From Chitinophaga pinensis (lineage in GTDB: Bacteria > Bacteroidota > Bacteroidia > Flavobacteriales_D > Crocinitomicaceae), in the NCBI GenBank assembly GCA_945870115.1, contig CAMBRH010000059.1, positions 1 to 14,162 of the forward strand: a stretch of 14,162 bases of DNA, written 5' to 3'. A program made the position numbers and the translations under genes. Below, piece after piece: positions 1-7,227 of this stretch (its first letter is position 1; every line of letters starts with the position of its first letter). The notes under the pieces were generated by a model. The model was not told the origin of the DNA. It saw only the letters and a list, made by a program, of their open reading frames with translations, and made no database searches.

Positions 1-15
1 TTCTTGCGTTTCCAT
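1..15 (-). CDS. 5' end of a divergent gene, product unknown (partial)
   Basis: On the minus strand an ATG at 15-13 opens a frame reading M-E-T-Q-E before the window edge. The sequence just upstream on that strand is A-rich (TTTAAAA directly before the ATG), typical of Bacteroidota start regions, and a promoter-like pair lies further upstream. Five residues are too few to identify the product. The gene diverges from the histidine kinase, so it may be a target of that two-component system; this is inference from position only. Confidence 0.4.
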
Positions 16-42
16 TTTTAAATTGTTAATTGATTTCTCTTA

Positions 43-68
43 CAAATATCTTTTTTAATTTAATTCAA
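43..68 (-). promoter_or_regulatory. candidate promoter of the leftward divergent gene
   Basis: Read on the minus strand, GATATTTG (50-43) matches the Bacteroidota -7 box TAnnTTTG at 7 of 8 defined or free positions, with TTG (68-66) 15 bases upstream as a possible -33 element. The spacing is slightly shorter than the usual 17-23. The start of transcription would fall near 37-38, about 22 bases before the ATG at 15. The direct repeats at 81-112 would then lie at about -44 to -75, the usual place for an activator. Confidence 0.35.
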
Positions 69-80
69 TCTAAAAATATT

Positions 81-112
81 CAACAAACGACACTTTTTTT
101 CAACCAACGACA
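81..112. promoter_or_regulatory. paired 12-bp direct repeats, candidate LytTR operator
   Basis: CAACAAACGACA (81-92) and CAACCAACGACA (101-112) differ at one base and start exactly 20 bp apart, about two helical turns, so both would face the same side of the DNA. On the other strand each reads TGTCGTT followed by T or G, then GTTG. LytTR-domain regulators bind direct repeats with a GTT core spaced by about two turns, and one such regulator is encoded just downstream. A weaker third copy of the core (AACGA) is at 156-160. The binding protein is inferred, not shown. Confidence 0.45.
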
Positions 113-132
113 TAAAAATTAATTTTTTTGAC

Positions 133-140
133 TAATATTG
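133..140 (+). promoter_or_regulatory. candidate -7 box for the kinase-regulator pair
   Basis: TAATATTG matches TAnnTTTG at all but one defined position. It lies 38 bases before the TTG start at 178. No convincing -33 TTG is seen at the right distance upstream, which would fit a promoter needing an activator, possibly at the direct repeats at 81-112. Confidence 0.3.
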
Positions 141-177
141 GTTTATTAAAACACAAACGAAATATATAATTCCAATC

Positions 178-1179
178 TTGCACAGCTTAATTTGGCTGAC
201 ATATTTCCTTTTGAATTATTTTTTATCTTTTCAATTATTTGACTTTAAACATGCGCTTTTAAGAATTTCATGTGTTGCAATAATTAATATTGGAATTTAC
301 ATTTTTTGCTTTTCGTATTTAGTCCCTAAATTTTTTAAATCAAAAAATTACCTTTTACTTATTTCAATTGCGGTTATTTTAATTTTCATTTCTTATTTCA
401 TCAGGTTAAACATCGAAAAATTATTTATACCTTATTTAATTCAAAATGATGCAAAAAATTTTACAATTTCTACTTTCAAAATAATTGCAATTTTACCCCA
501 AGCATTAATTATATTAGTTGCTTGTTTACTTAGTACATTTAGAGAGGTTTTTAACAAAGAATTAGTTTATAATGCCACTAAATTGGAGGAATCGAATAGA
601 GAATTAGAATTAATTAAAGCAAAAGTAAATCCACATTTTTTACTCAATACTCTAAATAATATTTATGCAATAAATTATCAAGAAAGTCCAAAAACAAGCG
701 AAGCTATCATTCAATTATCTAAAGTTCTGTCGTTTACGATTTATAAAAGTAAAAATAAACTCCTTCTAATTCAAGAAGAAATTGAATTATTGGAGGCATT
801 AATTGGCTTATATCAACTAAAATTTTATGATAAATTAAATATTAATTTCACTTTTCAAAAGCAACAATCTGAAATTTTAATTCCATCGATGGTTTTATTT
901 TCTTTACTTGAAAATGCTTTGAAACATTCAGATTTATCGATTGATAAAAGCACATTTTTGAAAATAAATTTAGAATTAAACGAAGGCTTTTTATTATTTG
1001 AAATTGAAAATTCTATTTCAGAAATGTCAATAAATGAAAATGAAAATCAAGTAAGTGGTGGTTTAGGCGCAAATGCAATCACGCAAATTCTCAAAAATCA
1101 ATATGGAAATGACTTTTCCTTTGATGTATTTAAAACAAATTCAACTTATAAAGTTATCTTAAAAATCAAGGTTATATGA
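178..1179 (+). CDS. LytS/YehU-type sensor histidine kinase
   Basis: An inner-membrane sensor kinase of the His_kinase/HATPase_c (LytS, YehU) type, expected to phosphorylate the LytTR regulator that follows. Residues 1-120 hold about four hydrophobic segments (near 5-20, 29-50, 58-75, 101-120) and no recognisable sensor domain. A short linker leads to the phospho-acceptor motif NPHFLLNTLNN at 151-161 with His153. The ATP-binding part shows the N box LLENALKH (243-250) and a glycine box GGLGANA (294-300). TTG at 178 is the first start-like codon after the promoter-like box. In-frame codons upstream, back to a TAA at 133, read like a natural N-terminus (a basic stretch then IIPILHSLIW) but offer no ATG, GTG or TTG. 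Its TGA overlaps the regulator's ATG (ATGA), so the two are translationally coupled. The signal sensed is unknown. Confidence 0.88.
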   Translation: MHSLIWLTYFLLNYFLSFQLFDFKHALLRISCVAIINIGIYIFCFSYLVPKFFKSKNYLLLISIAVILIFISYFIRLNIEKLFIPYLIQNDAKNFTISTFKIIAILPQALIILVACLLSTFREVFNKELVYNATKLEESNRELELIKAKVNPHFLLNTLNNIYAINYQESPKTSEAIIQLSKVLSFTIYKSKNKLLLIQEEIELLEALIGLYQLKFYDKLNINFTFQKQQSEILIPSMVLFSLLENALKHSDLSIDKSTFLKINLELNEGFLLFEIENSISEMSINENENQVSGGLGANAITQILKNQYGNDFSFDVFKTNSTYKVILKIKVI

Positions 1180-1882
1180 GCCAAAAATTAACTTGTATTT
1201 GCATTGATGATGAATTTCCTGCTTTAAAATTAATTGAATTATACTGTTCAAAAATTCCAACTTTAAATTTAATTCAATCATTCTCTGATTCAATGAAGCC
1301 TTAGAATTTATCGAAAAAAATAAGGTTGATTTAGCAATCATGGATATTCAAATGCCAAAAATAAATGGAATTGATTTCTATAAACAATTAAACCAAATCA
1401 CCCAAAAAGAAACAGTTGGAATATTTATCAGCGCCAATCCTTCGTTTGCGATTGATGCTTATGAGATTGATATATTGGATTTTATTCTTAAACCAGCTTC
1501 GTTTGAACGCTTCGAAAAAGCAATTTCTAAAGTTCATGATTTTATAAATATCAAAAATAATAAGTCAGAAAATTACTTAACTTTAAAACAAGATTTTTTA
1601 AGTGAAAAAGTGAAAATATCCGATATTTCTTATGTTGAAGGATCAGGAGAATACATCAAAATAATTGTCAATACAAGTCAAAATCAAACGAAAACTTTTA
1701 TGCAATTCCAAAGGCTAAAAGATTTTGAAATCGAATATGCAAAATATGGATTTGTTAGAATTCATAAATCATATTTAATCCTAAAAGAAAATATTTTAAT
1801 TTCAAGTTTTTCTTCCGTAACACTCAAAAATGGAAAAAATTTACCACTTGGAAGAGTTTATAAAGATAATTTGAAAAATTAG
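1176..1882 (+). pseudogene. LytTR response regulator, broken by a one-base frameshift
   Basis: Partner of the upstream kinase: a REC receiver domain followed by a LytTR DNA-binding domain. The ATG at 1176 overlaps the kinase stop. The first frame gives 42 residues, including the acidic pocket CIDDE, and stops at TAG 1302-1304. The receiver then continues in another frame from about 1294 (NEALEFIEKNKVDLAIMDIQMP), with the phospho-acceptor Asp in MDIQMP (1343-1345) and the conserved Lys in FILKPAS. The LytTR domain fills roughly the last 100 residues. Adding one A near 1291-1293 (TCAATG to TCAAATG) restores a continuous 235-residue protein, the normal family length. The site is not a slippery sequence, so this is a real inactivating deletion or a base-call error. 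The start at 1340 alone would lack half the receiver and is unlikely to be the natural protein. Confidence 0.8.
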
Positions 1883-1968
1883 TATTGACGTAAATTATTG
1901 AAAATCAGAAATAACTTCAATTTCAATCAATAGTTATCAACATTTATTTTTCTCACTAAAAAAAATCT

Positions 1969-1976
1969 TATTTTTG
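1969..1976 (+). promoter_or_regulatory. candidate -7 box of dnaX, giving a nearly leaderless mRNA
   Basis: TATTTTTG is a perfect match to TAnnTTTG. Transcription would start near 1980-1982, only three to five bases before the ATG at 1985, so the message would be almost leaderless. No clear -33 TTG is seen around 1945-1952. Confidence 0.45.
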
Positions 1977-1984
1977 TATTCGAT

Positions 1985-3100
1985 ATGAGTGATTACATTG
2001 TTTCCGCACGAAAATATAGACCGCAAACGTTTGAAACTGTTGTTGGACAAAAATCCATTACAACAACTTTAAAAAACGCGATCAAAAATGATCATTTAGC
2101 ACAAGCATTTTTATTTTGTGGATCTCGTGGTGTTGGAAAAACAACAACAGCTCGTATTTTGGCCAAAACAATCAATTGTTTTAATAGAACAGAGCAAATT
2201 GAAGCCTGCGACGCCTGCGATTCTTGTAATTCTTTCAACGAAGGCGCTTCCTTAAATGTGTATGAATTAGATGCTGCTTCTAATAATTCCGTTGAAGATA
2301 TTCGTAGTTTGATTGACCAAGTTAGAATAGCTCCGCAGATTGGAACTCACAAAGTGTATATCATTGACGAGGTTCACATGTTGTCTAACAATGCCTTCAA
2401 TGCTTTTTTGAAAACTTTGGAAGAACCGCCAGCGCATGCAATTTTCATCCTTGCAACGACTGAAAAACATAAAATTATTCCTACAATTCTTTCTCGTTGT
2501 CAGATTTTTGATTTTTCGAGAATTAAAGTGAAAGATATTGCAGAACATTTGACTTATATTGCCACAAAAGAAGGAATTAATGCCGAAGCTGAAGGAATTC
2601 ATTTAATTGCTCAAAAAGCTGATGGAGCTTTGCGTGATGCACTTTCAATCTTTGACCAAATCGTTAGTTTTGCTGGAAATAATTTGACTTATAAAGCAGT
2701 AATTGATAATTTAAACATTTTAGATTACGAATATTATTTCAGAATTGTAGAACAAACGAACAAAGAAGACATTCCTTCTGCCCTACTTTTATTTAATGAT
2801 ATTGTTGAAAAAGGATTTGATGGACATCATTTCTTGAATGGTTTGGCTGAACATTTCAGAAATTTACTCGTATGTAAAGATCCTAGAACAGCAAAATTAT
2901 TAGAAGTTGGTGAATCTGTTCAAAATCGTTTCATTGAACAAGCAAAAATTATTGAATCAATATCGATCATCAAAGCTTTAAAACTTTTAAGTAAAGCAGA
3001 TGTTGAATATAAAGCTTCAAAAAATCATCGATTACTAGTTGAATTAGCTTTAATGCAACTTTGCTCATTGAAAAATGAGTTAGAAAAAAAAAATCCCTAA
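1985..3100 (+). CDS. dnaX: DNA polymerase III gamma-like short product of dnaX
   Basis: The unshifted frame of dnaX: 371 residues ending E-K-K-N-P, with TAA at 3098-3100, two codons after the A10 run. It contains the complete ATPase core and collar region (domains I-III in E. coli numbering) and nothing of the tail, which is the composition of the gamma form in bacteria that make two DnaX products. Gamma can take part in clamp loading but lacks the parts of tau that contact the polymerase and helicase. Whether this product is made in the cell cannot be read from the sequence; it depends on the A10 count being correct. Confidence 0.6.
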   Translation: MSDYIVSARKYRPQTFETVVGQKSITTTLKNAIKNDHLAQAFLFCGSRGVGKTTTARILAKTINCFNRTEQIEACDACDSCNSFNEGASLNVYELDAASNNSVEDIRSLIDQVRIAPQIGTHKVYIIDEVHMLSNNAFNAFLKTLEEPPAHAIFILATTEKHKIIPTILSRCQIFDFSRIKVKDIAEHLTYIATKEGINAEAEGIHLIAQKADGALRDALSIFDQIVSFAGNNLTYKAVIDNLNILDYEYYFRIVEQTNKEDIPSALLLFNDIVEKGFDGHHFLNGLAEHFRNLLVCKDPRTAKLLEVGESVQNRFIEQAKIIESISIIKALKLLSKADVEYKASKNHRLLVELALMQLCSLKNELEKKNP

Positions 3101-3711
3101 CTGAAAAAGTTGTCATAATTCCATTTGCTGGTCAGTCTATTAGAACTGCTGGAAGTTCCATTCAAAATAAACCTGCTGTTCAACAACAAAGACCAGTTTT
3201 CGCTGCAAAAGTAGAGCCTAAAACTACTTCTGTTCCGATGGGAAATTTGAACACTCAGAATGTTTCCATCAATCAAATTCTTAAAAAAAATCAGGAAAAA
3301 ACGGAAGAAAAAGGTTCGATTTATGTTGATAGACCAGAAAAACCTTTCAGTTTAGACCAAGTGAAAATGATTTGGAAACAATTGGCTTTCAAAATGAAAG
3401 AAAATGGAATGGACACTGTTTATTTTGCGCTATCAAAAAGAAATCCACAGGTATTTAATGAGATTGAAATTCACCACGAATGTGATAATCAAGTTCAAAT
3501 AGATATCATTCAAAATAACATTGCCGATATTTTAGATTTCGTCAGAGAAAAATTACAAAACTATGCTGTTTCAATTGTTTTCAAAGTTATTGAAAATCAA
3601 GAAGAAAACACTAAATTATTGACAGGGAAAGATAAATTTAATGTACTTTCAAAAAAGAACGCTAATTTGTTTTCGCTTCAAAAAACCTTTAATTTAGATA
3701 TTGACTACTAA
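1985..3711 (+). CDS. dnaX: DNA polymerase III gamma/tau subunit, long (tau-like) product by frameshift
   Basis: The ATPase subunit of the clamp loader, which opens and loads the sliding clamp during replication. Residues 1-369 hold the AAA+ core: Walker A GSRGVGKT (46-53), a zinc module with Cys65, Cys75, Cys78 and Cys81, Walker B with DEVH (128-131), sensor 1 LATTE (156-160) and the SRC motif (170-172) with the arginine finger. At the A10 run (3084-3093) the unshifted frame ends. A -1 shift, or a transcript with one extra A, reads on from 3091 for 206 residues without a stop to TAA 3709-3711, giving 575 residues, about the usual length for this family in flavobacteria. The tail has a low-complexity linker (Q, P, K, T rich) and a C-terminal domain ending LDIDY, which corresponds to the tau-specific part. 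No tau tail is reachable without the shift. A miscalled A11 would give the same protein directly. Confidence 0.85.
3084..3104 (+). promoter_or_regulatory. A10 slippage site inside dnaX
   Basis: Ten A (3084-3093) follow GAGTTAG. In the unshifted frame the codons are GAA-AAA-AAA-AAT-CCC-TAA. One more A, or a -1 ribosomal slip on A-AAA-AAA, enters the open tail frame. The third frame stops at TGA 3102-3104. So two of the three frames terminate within 11 bases of the run and only one reads on, the layout seen at the dnaX slippage site of Thermus. Downstream only weak hairpins are seen (AACT/AGTT at about 3099-3111, and GAACT/AGTTC further on), and there is no Shine-Dalgarno-like stimulator, so slippage by RNA polymerase fits better than an E. 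coli-type ribosomal signal. Confidence 0.6.
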
Positions 3712-3715
3712 AAAT

Positions 3716-3741
3716 AGTTATGAATTATGAGTTATGAATTA
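3716..3741. repeat. ATTCATAACTC-type intergenic repeat, copy 1
   Basis: On the minus strand this reads as two tandem units of about 14 bases (TTCATAACTCATAA, then TTCATAACT). It fills the gap between the convergent ends of dnaX and the helix-hairpin-helix gene. Related copies lie at 8685-8718 and 10431-10463, so it is a dispersed short repeat. No strong terminator hairpin is seen in this gap. Confidence 0.6.
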
Positions 3742-3752
3742 GAATATTATAC

Positions 3753-5822
3753 TCAAAAAGTAACTCTAAATTGAACCGTTATATCGCTTTTTCTATTTCC
3801 ATTTATTTCCTCAGCACCAGAACTAAGAGTTGTTCTATTTGAATAAATAAAAGTTCCATATCTTAACCACAAATCACATCTTCTTAAGAAAGAATAACGT
3901 AAAGTTATATATGCACGGCTTCCTTGGTAATAATACGCTGGAACGGAAAATACGTAAAGTGCATTTGTTTCGAAAGTATATAAACGCGTATCATAAGAAT
4001 CTGTGTCAAAAAGGGCATATCTTAATGCGACATCAAAGTGAGAACTTTTAGGTTTTATCAATAAATCTTGTGTAAAAATCATTCCTTGTTCAGGAGTATT
4101 ACTTGGTCGATTAATCGTAACATACTCAATTCTACTTTTTATTTGTATTGCTTCTGTGACTTGATATGAAAAATTTAATCGATAATTTCGTTGAATTACA
4201 TCTTCCAATTGTGTTACTGCACCAAAAACATCACGGCTATTTTTTTGTCTTAATTGTTGTCTAAATCGGCCATAAACTTCCATTACTTTATTTGGTTTAT
4301 AACTGATTTGATTTAAAAATTCGTATCCATTTGTTGGGGCTTCAACCAAATATTTCATCCAAGGCGCTTTGAATAAATCCATGTAAGTATTCATCGTCCA
4401 GGCACTTGCTAATTTTGTTCTCAAACCGAAATAAATCCCTGATTCATTTTGAGTATTACTGCCTTCTGCAAAACCATTATTATATAAAGTTTGATAGGCT
4501 TTTCCATAATTTCTATACAAAACACTCAAGGTTGCTTTACTGTCCAAAGCAATAATTAAACCTTGTAAAAAAGCATAATCTTTTGAATAAGAAGTTCTAG
4601 AAACTTCTCCAAAAAGATTTATATTTTTCCAAACATAGCTATAATCAGCACTCAAAGACGTCATACCCTTACCTCTAAAATCAAATTGGTTGTATGGTTG
4701 AATTGCTTTTGAATAATCTTTATCGTAAGATTGACTTACTGCAGCAACACCAAATTTCAAACTTTTAAATTTATAATTTATGTTACCTCCAAAAATTCTT
4801 TCCGTTAAAGCATCTTTCTTTTCAACTTGAGAAGTTGTTTTATGAAAACCAGATAAATCAATACTTGAAACAAATTCCAAATCATCAGCTAAAGAATCTT
4901 CAATAATAGAAGCATCGACTTTTTTAACCGATCCAAATAAAGTTAAGCCCAAATCTTTATATGCTAAATCGATTGCAGCACCTCGTAAAAATCTATTTTC
5001 ATCAACTGATGTATATGGTCGCAGAGCTTGCGCATTTTTCTTTATATTTGCCACATCAGCTGTTTTTCCAAAAGCGTAGCCCGACCATAAATTTAGCGCT
5101 TGCCCAATTTGGATTTGGTAATCTCCTAAGGCAACTGCCTTAACATATTTTCCCCCTTTGTAAAAAGCATGAAATGAATAAAAATCAAATCCATTTTTTT
5201 GTGAACCTCTAAAAAATTCTTCTCCTGGATCTTTATCTGCGGTAATCCCCATGCTGAGATTCGTTCTGTAAGAATAACGTAATCTGGTATAATAATGATC
5301 ATCATTGCCCAAATAATAACTATTACTTTGGGCTTTTACGGAATCTGGAACATCAGCATAGCCAGCTTTTTTTTCAGGCACAGTTTGATATCTCAAAAAA
5401 ACTTCAAATTTTCCATATTTTAGGGCTTCCGCTAAGGAAACATGTAATTGATCCAATTTATCATCAATCCTGACAAAAGGTAAAACGGTTTGAATTGTTT
5501 GTAAATCCCAATATCTTAAAGCTTGTAATTCATAAATCGTCAAAAATTTCCCAAATTGCTTTAAATGAATAAAAACATCATTAACTTGCACTTCCGATAA
5601 CAAACCAAGGGATTCAAGTGTTTCTACATCTGTATTATTTAAATTAATCTTATTGTCGTAATAATAATTAAGCTGCTCCATTAGATTGGTTAAATCTAAA
5701 TCTTCTGTTTCTAATTGTTCCGATATAAGCTCAATTCTTTGCTGAACAATTTCACTTTTTGTTTGTGAAAAACTTGCTAAAACAGTAAACGAACAAATTA
5801 TAAGTAATATAAATTTATTCAT
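3753..5822 (-). CDS. secreted helix-hairpin-helix protein with outer-membrane beta-barrel
   Basis: 689 residues. A signal peptide (1-19, cleaved around ASFS-Q) is followed by a helical segment (22-55) and a helix-hairpin-helix-like region (about 60-103: LNNTDVETLESLGLL, then LKQFGKFLTIYELQAL) that resembles ComEA and GspK repeats. From about residue 130 to the end, alternating polar and aromatic segments suggest a large outer-membrane beta-barrel, and the last residues (VQFRVTF) look like a barrel end. The family is conserved in Bacteroidota without known function. Its ATG overlaps the last 8 bases of the PorV-like gene upstream, implying translational coupling and joint function. A helix-hairpin-helix motif usually binds DNA; in a secreted protein it may serve in protein contact or surface DNA handling, which is speculation. 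Confidence 0.8.
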   Translation of the reverse strand: MNKFILLIICSFTVLASFSQTKSEIVQQRIELISEQLETEDLDLTNLMEQLNYYYDNKINLNNTDVETLESLGLLSEVQVNDVFIHLKQFGKFLTIYELQALRYWDLQTIQTVLPFVRIDDKLDQLHVSLAEALKYGKFEVFLRYQTVPEKKAGYADVPDSVKAQSNSYYLGNDDHYYTRLRYSYRTNLSMGITADKDPGEEFFRGSQKNGFDFYSFHAFYKGGKYVKAVALGDYQIQIGQALNLWSGYAFGKTADVANIKKNAQALRPYTSVDENRFLRGAAIDLAYKDLGLTLFGSVKKVDASIIEDSLADDLEFVSSIDLSGFHKTTSQVEKKDALTERIFGGNINYKFKSLKFGVAAVSQSYDKDYSKAIQPYNQFDFRGKGMTSLSADYSYVWKNINLFGEVSRTSYSKDYAFLQGLIIALDSKATLSVLYRNYGKAYQTLYNNGFAEGSNTQNESGIYFGLRTKLASAWTMNTYMDLFKAPWMKYLVEAPTNGYEFLNQISYKPNKVMEVYGRFRQQLRQKNSRDVFGAVTQLEDVIQRNYRLNFSYQVTEAIQIKSRIEYVTINRPSNTPEQGMIFTQDLLIKPKSSHFDVALRYALFDTDSYDTRLYTFETNALYVFSVPAYYYQGSRAYITLRYSFLRRCDLWLRYGTFIYSNRTTLSSGAEEINGNRKSDITVQFRVTF

Positions 5823-6642
5823 TTGTTTTCTTTTTTAAATCAAAAGTAATTCCGATGTGCGGTGACCAGCCTAAAAGTTGATGATAAGCAGTTCCAAAAT
5901 CTAATTTCAAGCCATTTGAAAAAGCAAAACCAGTTCCAAACGTAATTTCAATTGGATTTCCAGCTGCACCTGCTCTTAAGAAAAATTTATCAGAAATTTG
6001 ATATTCTAAAGCACCTTTTGGTCTTAATTTAGATTCAATTTGTTTTTCTGCTTCAGCTAAAATTGACACTTTTGATGATACTTTGTATGCTAATCCTACT
6101 CGCAAATAGGTTGAAAATCTGTCGTCTTGGTATGCCGAAAGTTTAGCATTATTCAAATTAAAAACTGAAAAACCTACATTAACTTTTTCATTAATTTTTG
6201 CCAACATCCCAAACTCTCCAGAAACTATTCCTTTTTGACCATAATTTGAAATTCTCAAAGATTGATAATTTAATTGAACGCCAGCTGAGATTTTTTCTGA
6301 AAGTTGCAAACTATATCCTAAACCTACGCGAGATGTTCTATACAAACTATGCCCATAGAGTTGCCCTCCAAAAGATAGAACACCTTTTTTAATTGGGTGT
6401 GCAACTGCAAAACCTTGCGCCTGTAATTCTTTCAAAAGAAATCTATTTTCATACGATATTCCCACTGAGGTTTTATCTAGTGAAGCGAGTGCTCCAGGAT
6501 TGTGATGAAAAGCCCAAACATCAGAAATACAAGTACTTGCATTCGCTAAGGACATCGATCTAGCTCCAACAGCCTGCCAACCTTGAGCAAAAAAAGTTGA
6601 AAAAGAAAAAAGAATAATGGTAGTGTGTAAAATTTTTAGCAT
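5815..6642 (-). CDS. PorV/FadL-like outer-membrane protein
   Basis: 275 residues from ATG 6642-6640; a TTG-type extension to 6690 would run back over the upstream gene and place 16 polar residues before the signal peptide, so it is rejected. The signal peptide covers 1-20 (LFSFSTFFAQ). The mature part begins GWQAVGARSMSLANAST, followed by W-A-F-H-H-N-P-G-A-L-A, the N-terminal signature of the PorV/PorQ and FadL/OmpP1-type barrels of Bacteroidota, and continues as repeated beta-strands ending in HIGITFDL. It overlaps the helix-hairpin-helix gene by 8 bp. PorV-like proteins carry type IX secretion cargo, but this adjacent pair is a separate, uncharacterised module, and a direct link to type IX secretion is not shown. 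A weak -7-like TATATTTA lies at 6654-6647. Confidence 0.75.
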   Translation of the reverse strand: MLKILHTTIILFSFSTFFAQGWQAVGARSMSLANASTCISDVWAFHHNPGALASLDKTSVGISYENRFLLKELQAQGFAVAHPIKKGVLSFGGQLYGHSLYRTSRVGLGYSLQLSEKISAGVQLNYQSLRISNYGQKGIVSGEFGMLAKINEKVNVGFSVFNLNNAKLSAYQDDRFSTYLRVGLAYKVSSKVSILAEAEKQIESKLRPKGALEYQISDKFFLRAGAAGNPIEITFGTGFAFSNGLKLDFGTAYHQLLGWSPHIGITFDLKKKTNE

Positions 6643-6659
6643 GACGTAAATATAATATT

Positions 6660-7130
6660 TTATTTTATTAATCTTATAACTTCTTGGCAAATATTTTTAT
6701 TTGAATACATTTTATAATTCACAAAAAACCAATTTTCCCCGTCATTTTCAGATATGGCAACAAATTTAATTGAATCAATTTTATTTTCACCTTCATATAA
6801 AAATTCTTTTTTCACAGAGTATAAAGTGTGAATTTCATTGTCTTTTGTTTCAATTTGCAAAATTTTAGGATCTGAAAAAATTAATTCTTCCTCTTTTTCA
6901 TTCGGATTAAAAACGTACTTAAAATAGTCGTTTCCCTTATTTTTAATGTATTTTAAAAACGCTGGATGACACATCGAAACTTGAACCAAAATTGTTTTAT
7001 TACTCAATGATTGTAAATACAAACCAAGACTTTTATTCAATTTTTGCTCTTGTTTGGCACTGAGAGTGCAGGCAGTAAAAATGAATAAACTTAAAAAAAA
7101 GCAAATAAAAAATGACTGTTTTTTCTTCAT
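6660..7130 (-). CDS. small lipoprotein of unknown function
   Basis: 156 residues. The N-terminus MKKKQSFFICFFLSLFIFTAC is a lipoprotein signal with lipobox FTAC and Cys21 as the lipid attachment site. The mature part is lysine and glutamate rich, with a likely alpha-beta fold (segments around KTILVQVSMCHPAFLKYI and KIDSIKFVAISENDGENWFFVNYKMY). The END-GENWFFV stretch suggests a protein with a repeated or immunoglobulin-like strand, but I recognise no family. It ends 17 bases before the PorV-like start, so the three minus-strand genes may be one transcript. Start chosen at ATG 7130-7128, the first of the signal peptide. Confidence 0.7.
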   Translation of the reverse strand: MKKKQSFFICFFLSLFIFTACTLSAKQEQKLNKSLGLYLQSLSNKTILVQVSMCHPAFLKYIKNKGNDYFKYVFNPNEKEEELIFSDPKILQIETKDNEIHTLYSVKKEFLYEGENKIDSIKFVAISENDGENWFFVNYKMYSNKNICQEVIRLIK

Positions 7131-7183
7131 AAGAATTCGAATTTAAGTAAAATTTCAAAAAAAACAAAAAAATGTTAAAAAAA

Positions 7184-7197
7184 TTGATAAATATCAT
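7184..7197 (+). promoter_or_regulatory. FNR/CRP-type operator upstream of the universal stress gene
   Basis: TTGAT-AAAT-ATCAT matches the FNR consensus TTGAT-N4-ATCAA at nine of ten defined bases. Its centre (7190.5) lies about 41-42 bases before the transcription start expected from the -7-like box at 7220-7227, the classic class II activator position. Universal stress proteins are frequent FNR targets in other bacteria. The site could equally affect the divergent lipoprotein gene. Confidence 0.5.
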
Positions 7198-7219
7198 AAA
7201 TTTTTAAGTAATTTAATGG

Positions 7220-7227
7220 GAAATTTG
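7220..7227 (+). promoter_or_regulatory. candidate -7 box of the universal stress gene
   Basis: GAAATTTG differs from TAnnTTTG only at the first base. It would start transcription near 7232, 22 bases before the ATG at 7254, which is preceded by the A-rich TTAAAAGCT. No -33 TTG is present at 17-23 bases; the FNR-like box takes that place. Confidence 0.4.

Noticed and set aside
142..178. A longer kinase N-terminus from the in-frame ATT at 145, which reads like a natural leader.
   Set aside because: ATT is a very rare start and the position lies at the predicted transcription start; noted as possible only if the promoter call at 133-140 is wrong.
1985..3711. dnaX as a pseudogene split into two genes (1985-3100 and 3238-3711).
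   Set aside because: dnaX is essential, the tail frame is open from the A10 run itself and not only from the ATG at 3238, and the break lies on a slippery run at a domain border. Slippage or a base-call error explains it better than decay.
5815..6690. Start of the PorV-like gene at 6690.
   Set aside because: It would overlap the lipoprotein gene and place a polar stretch before a perfect signal peptide that begins at ATG 6642.
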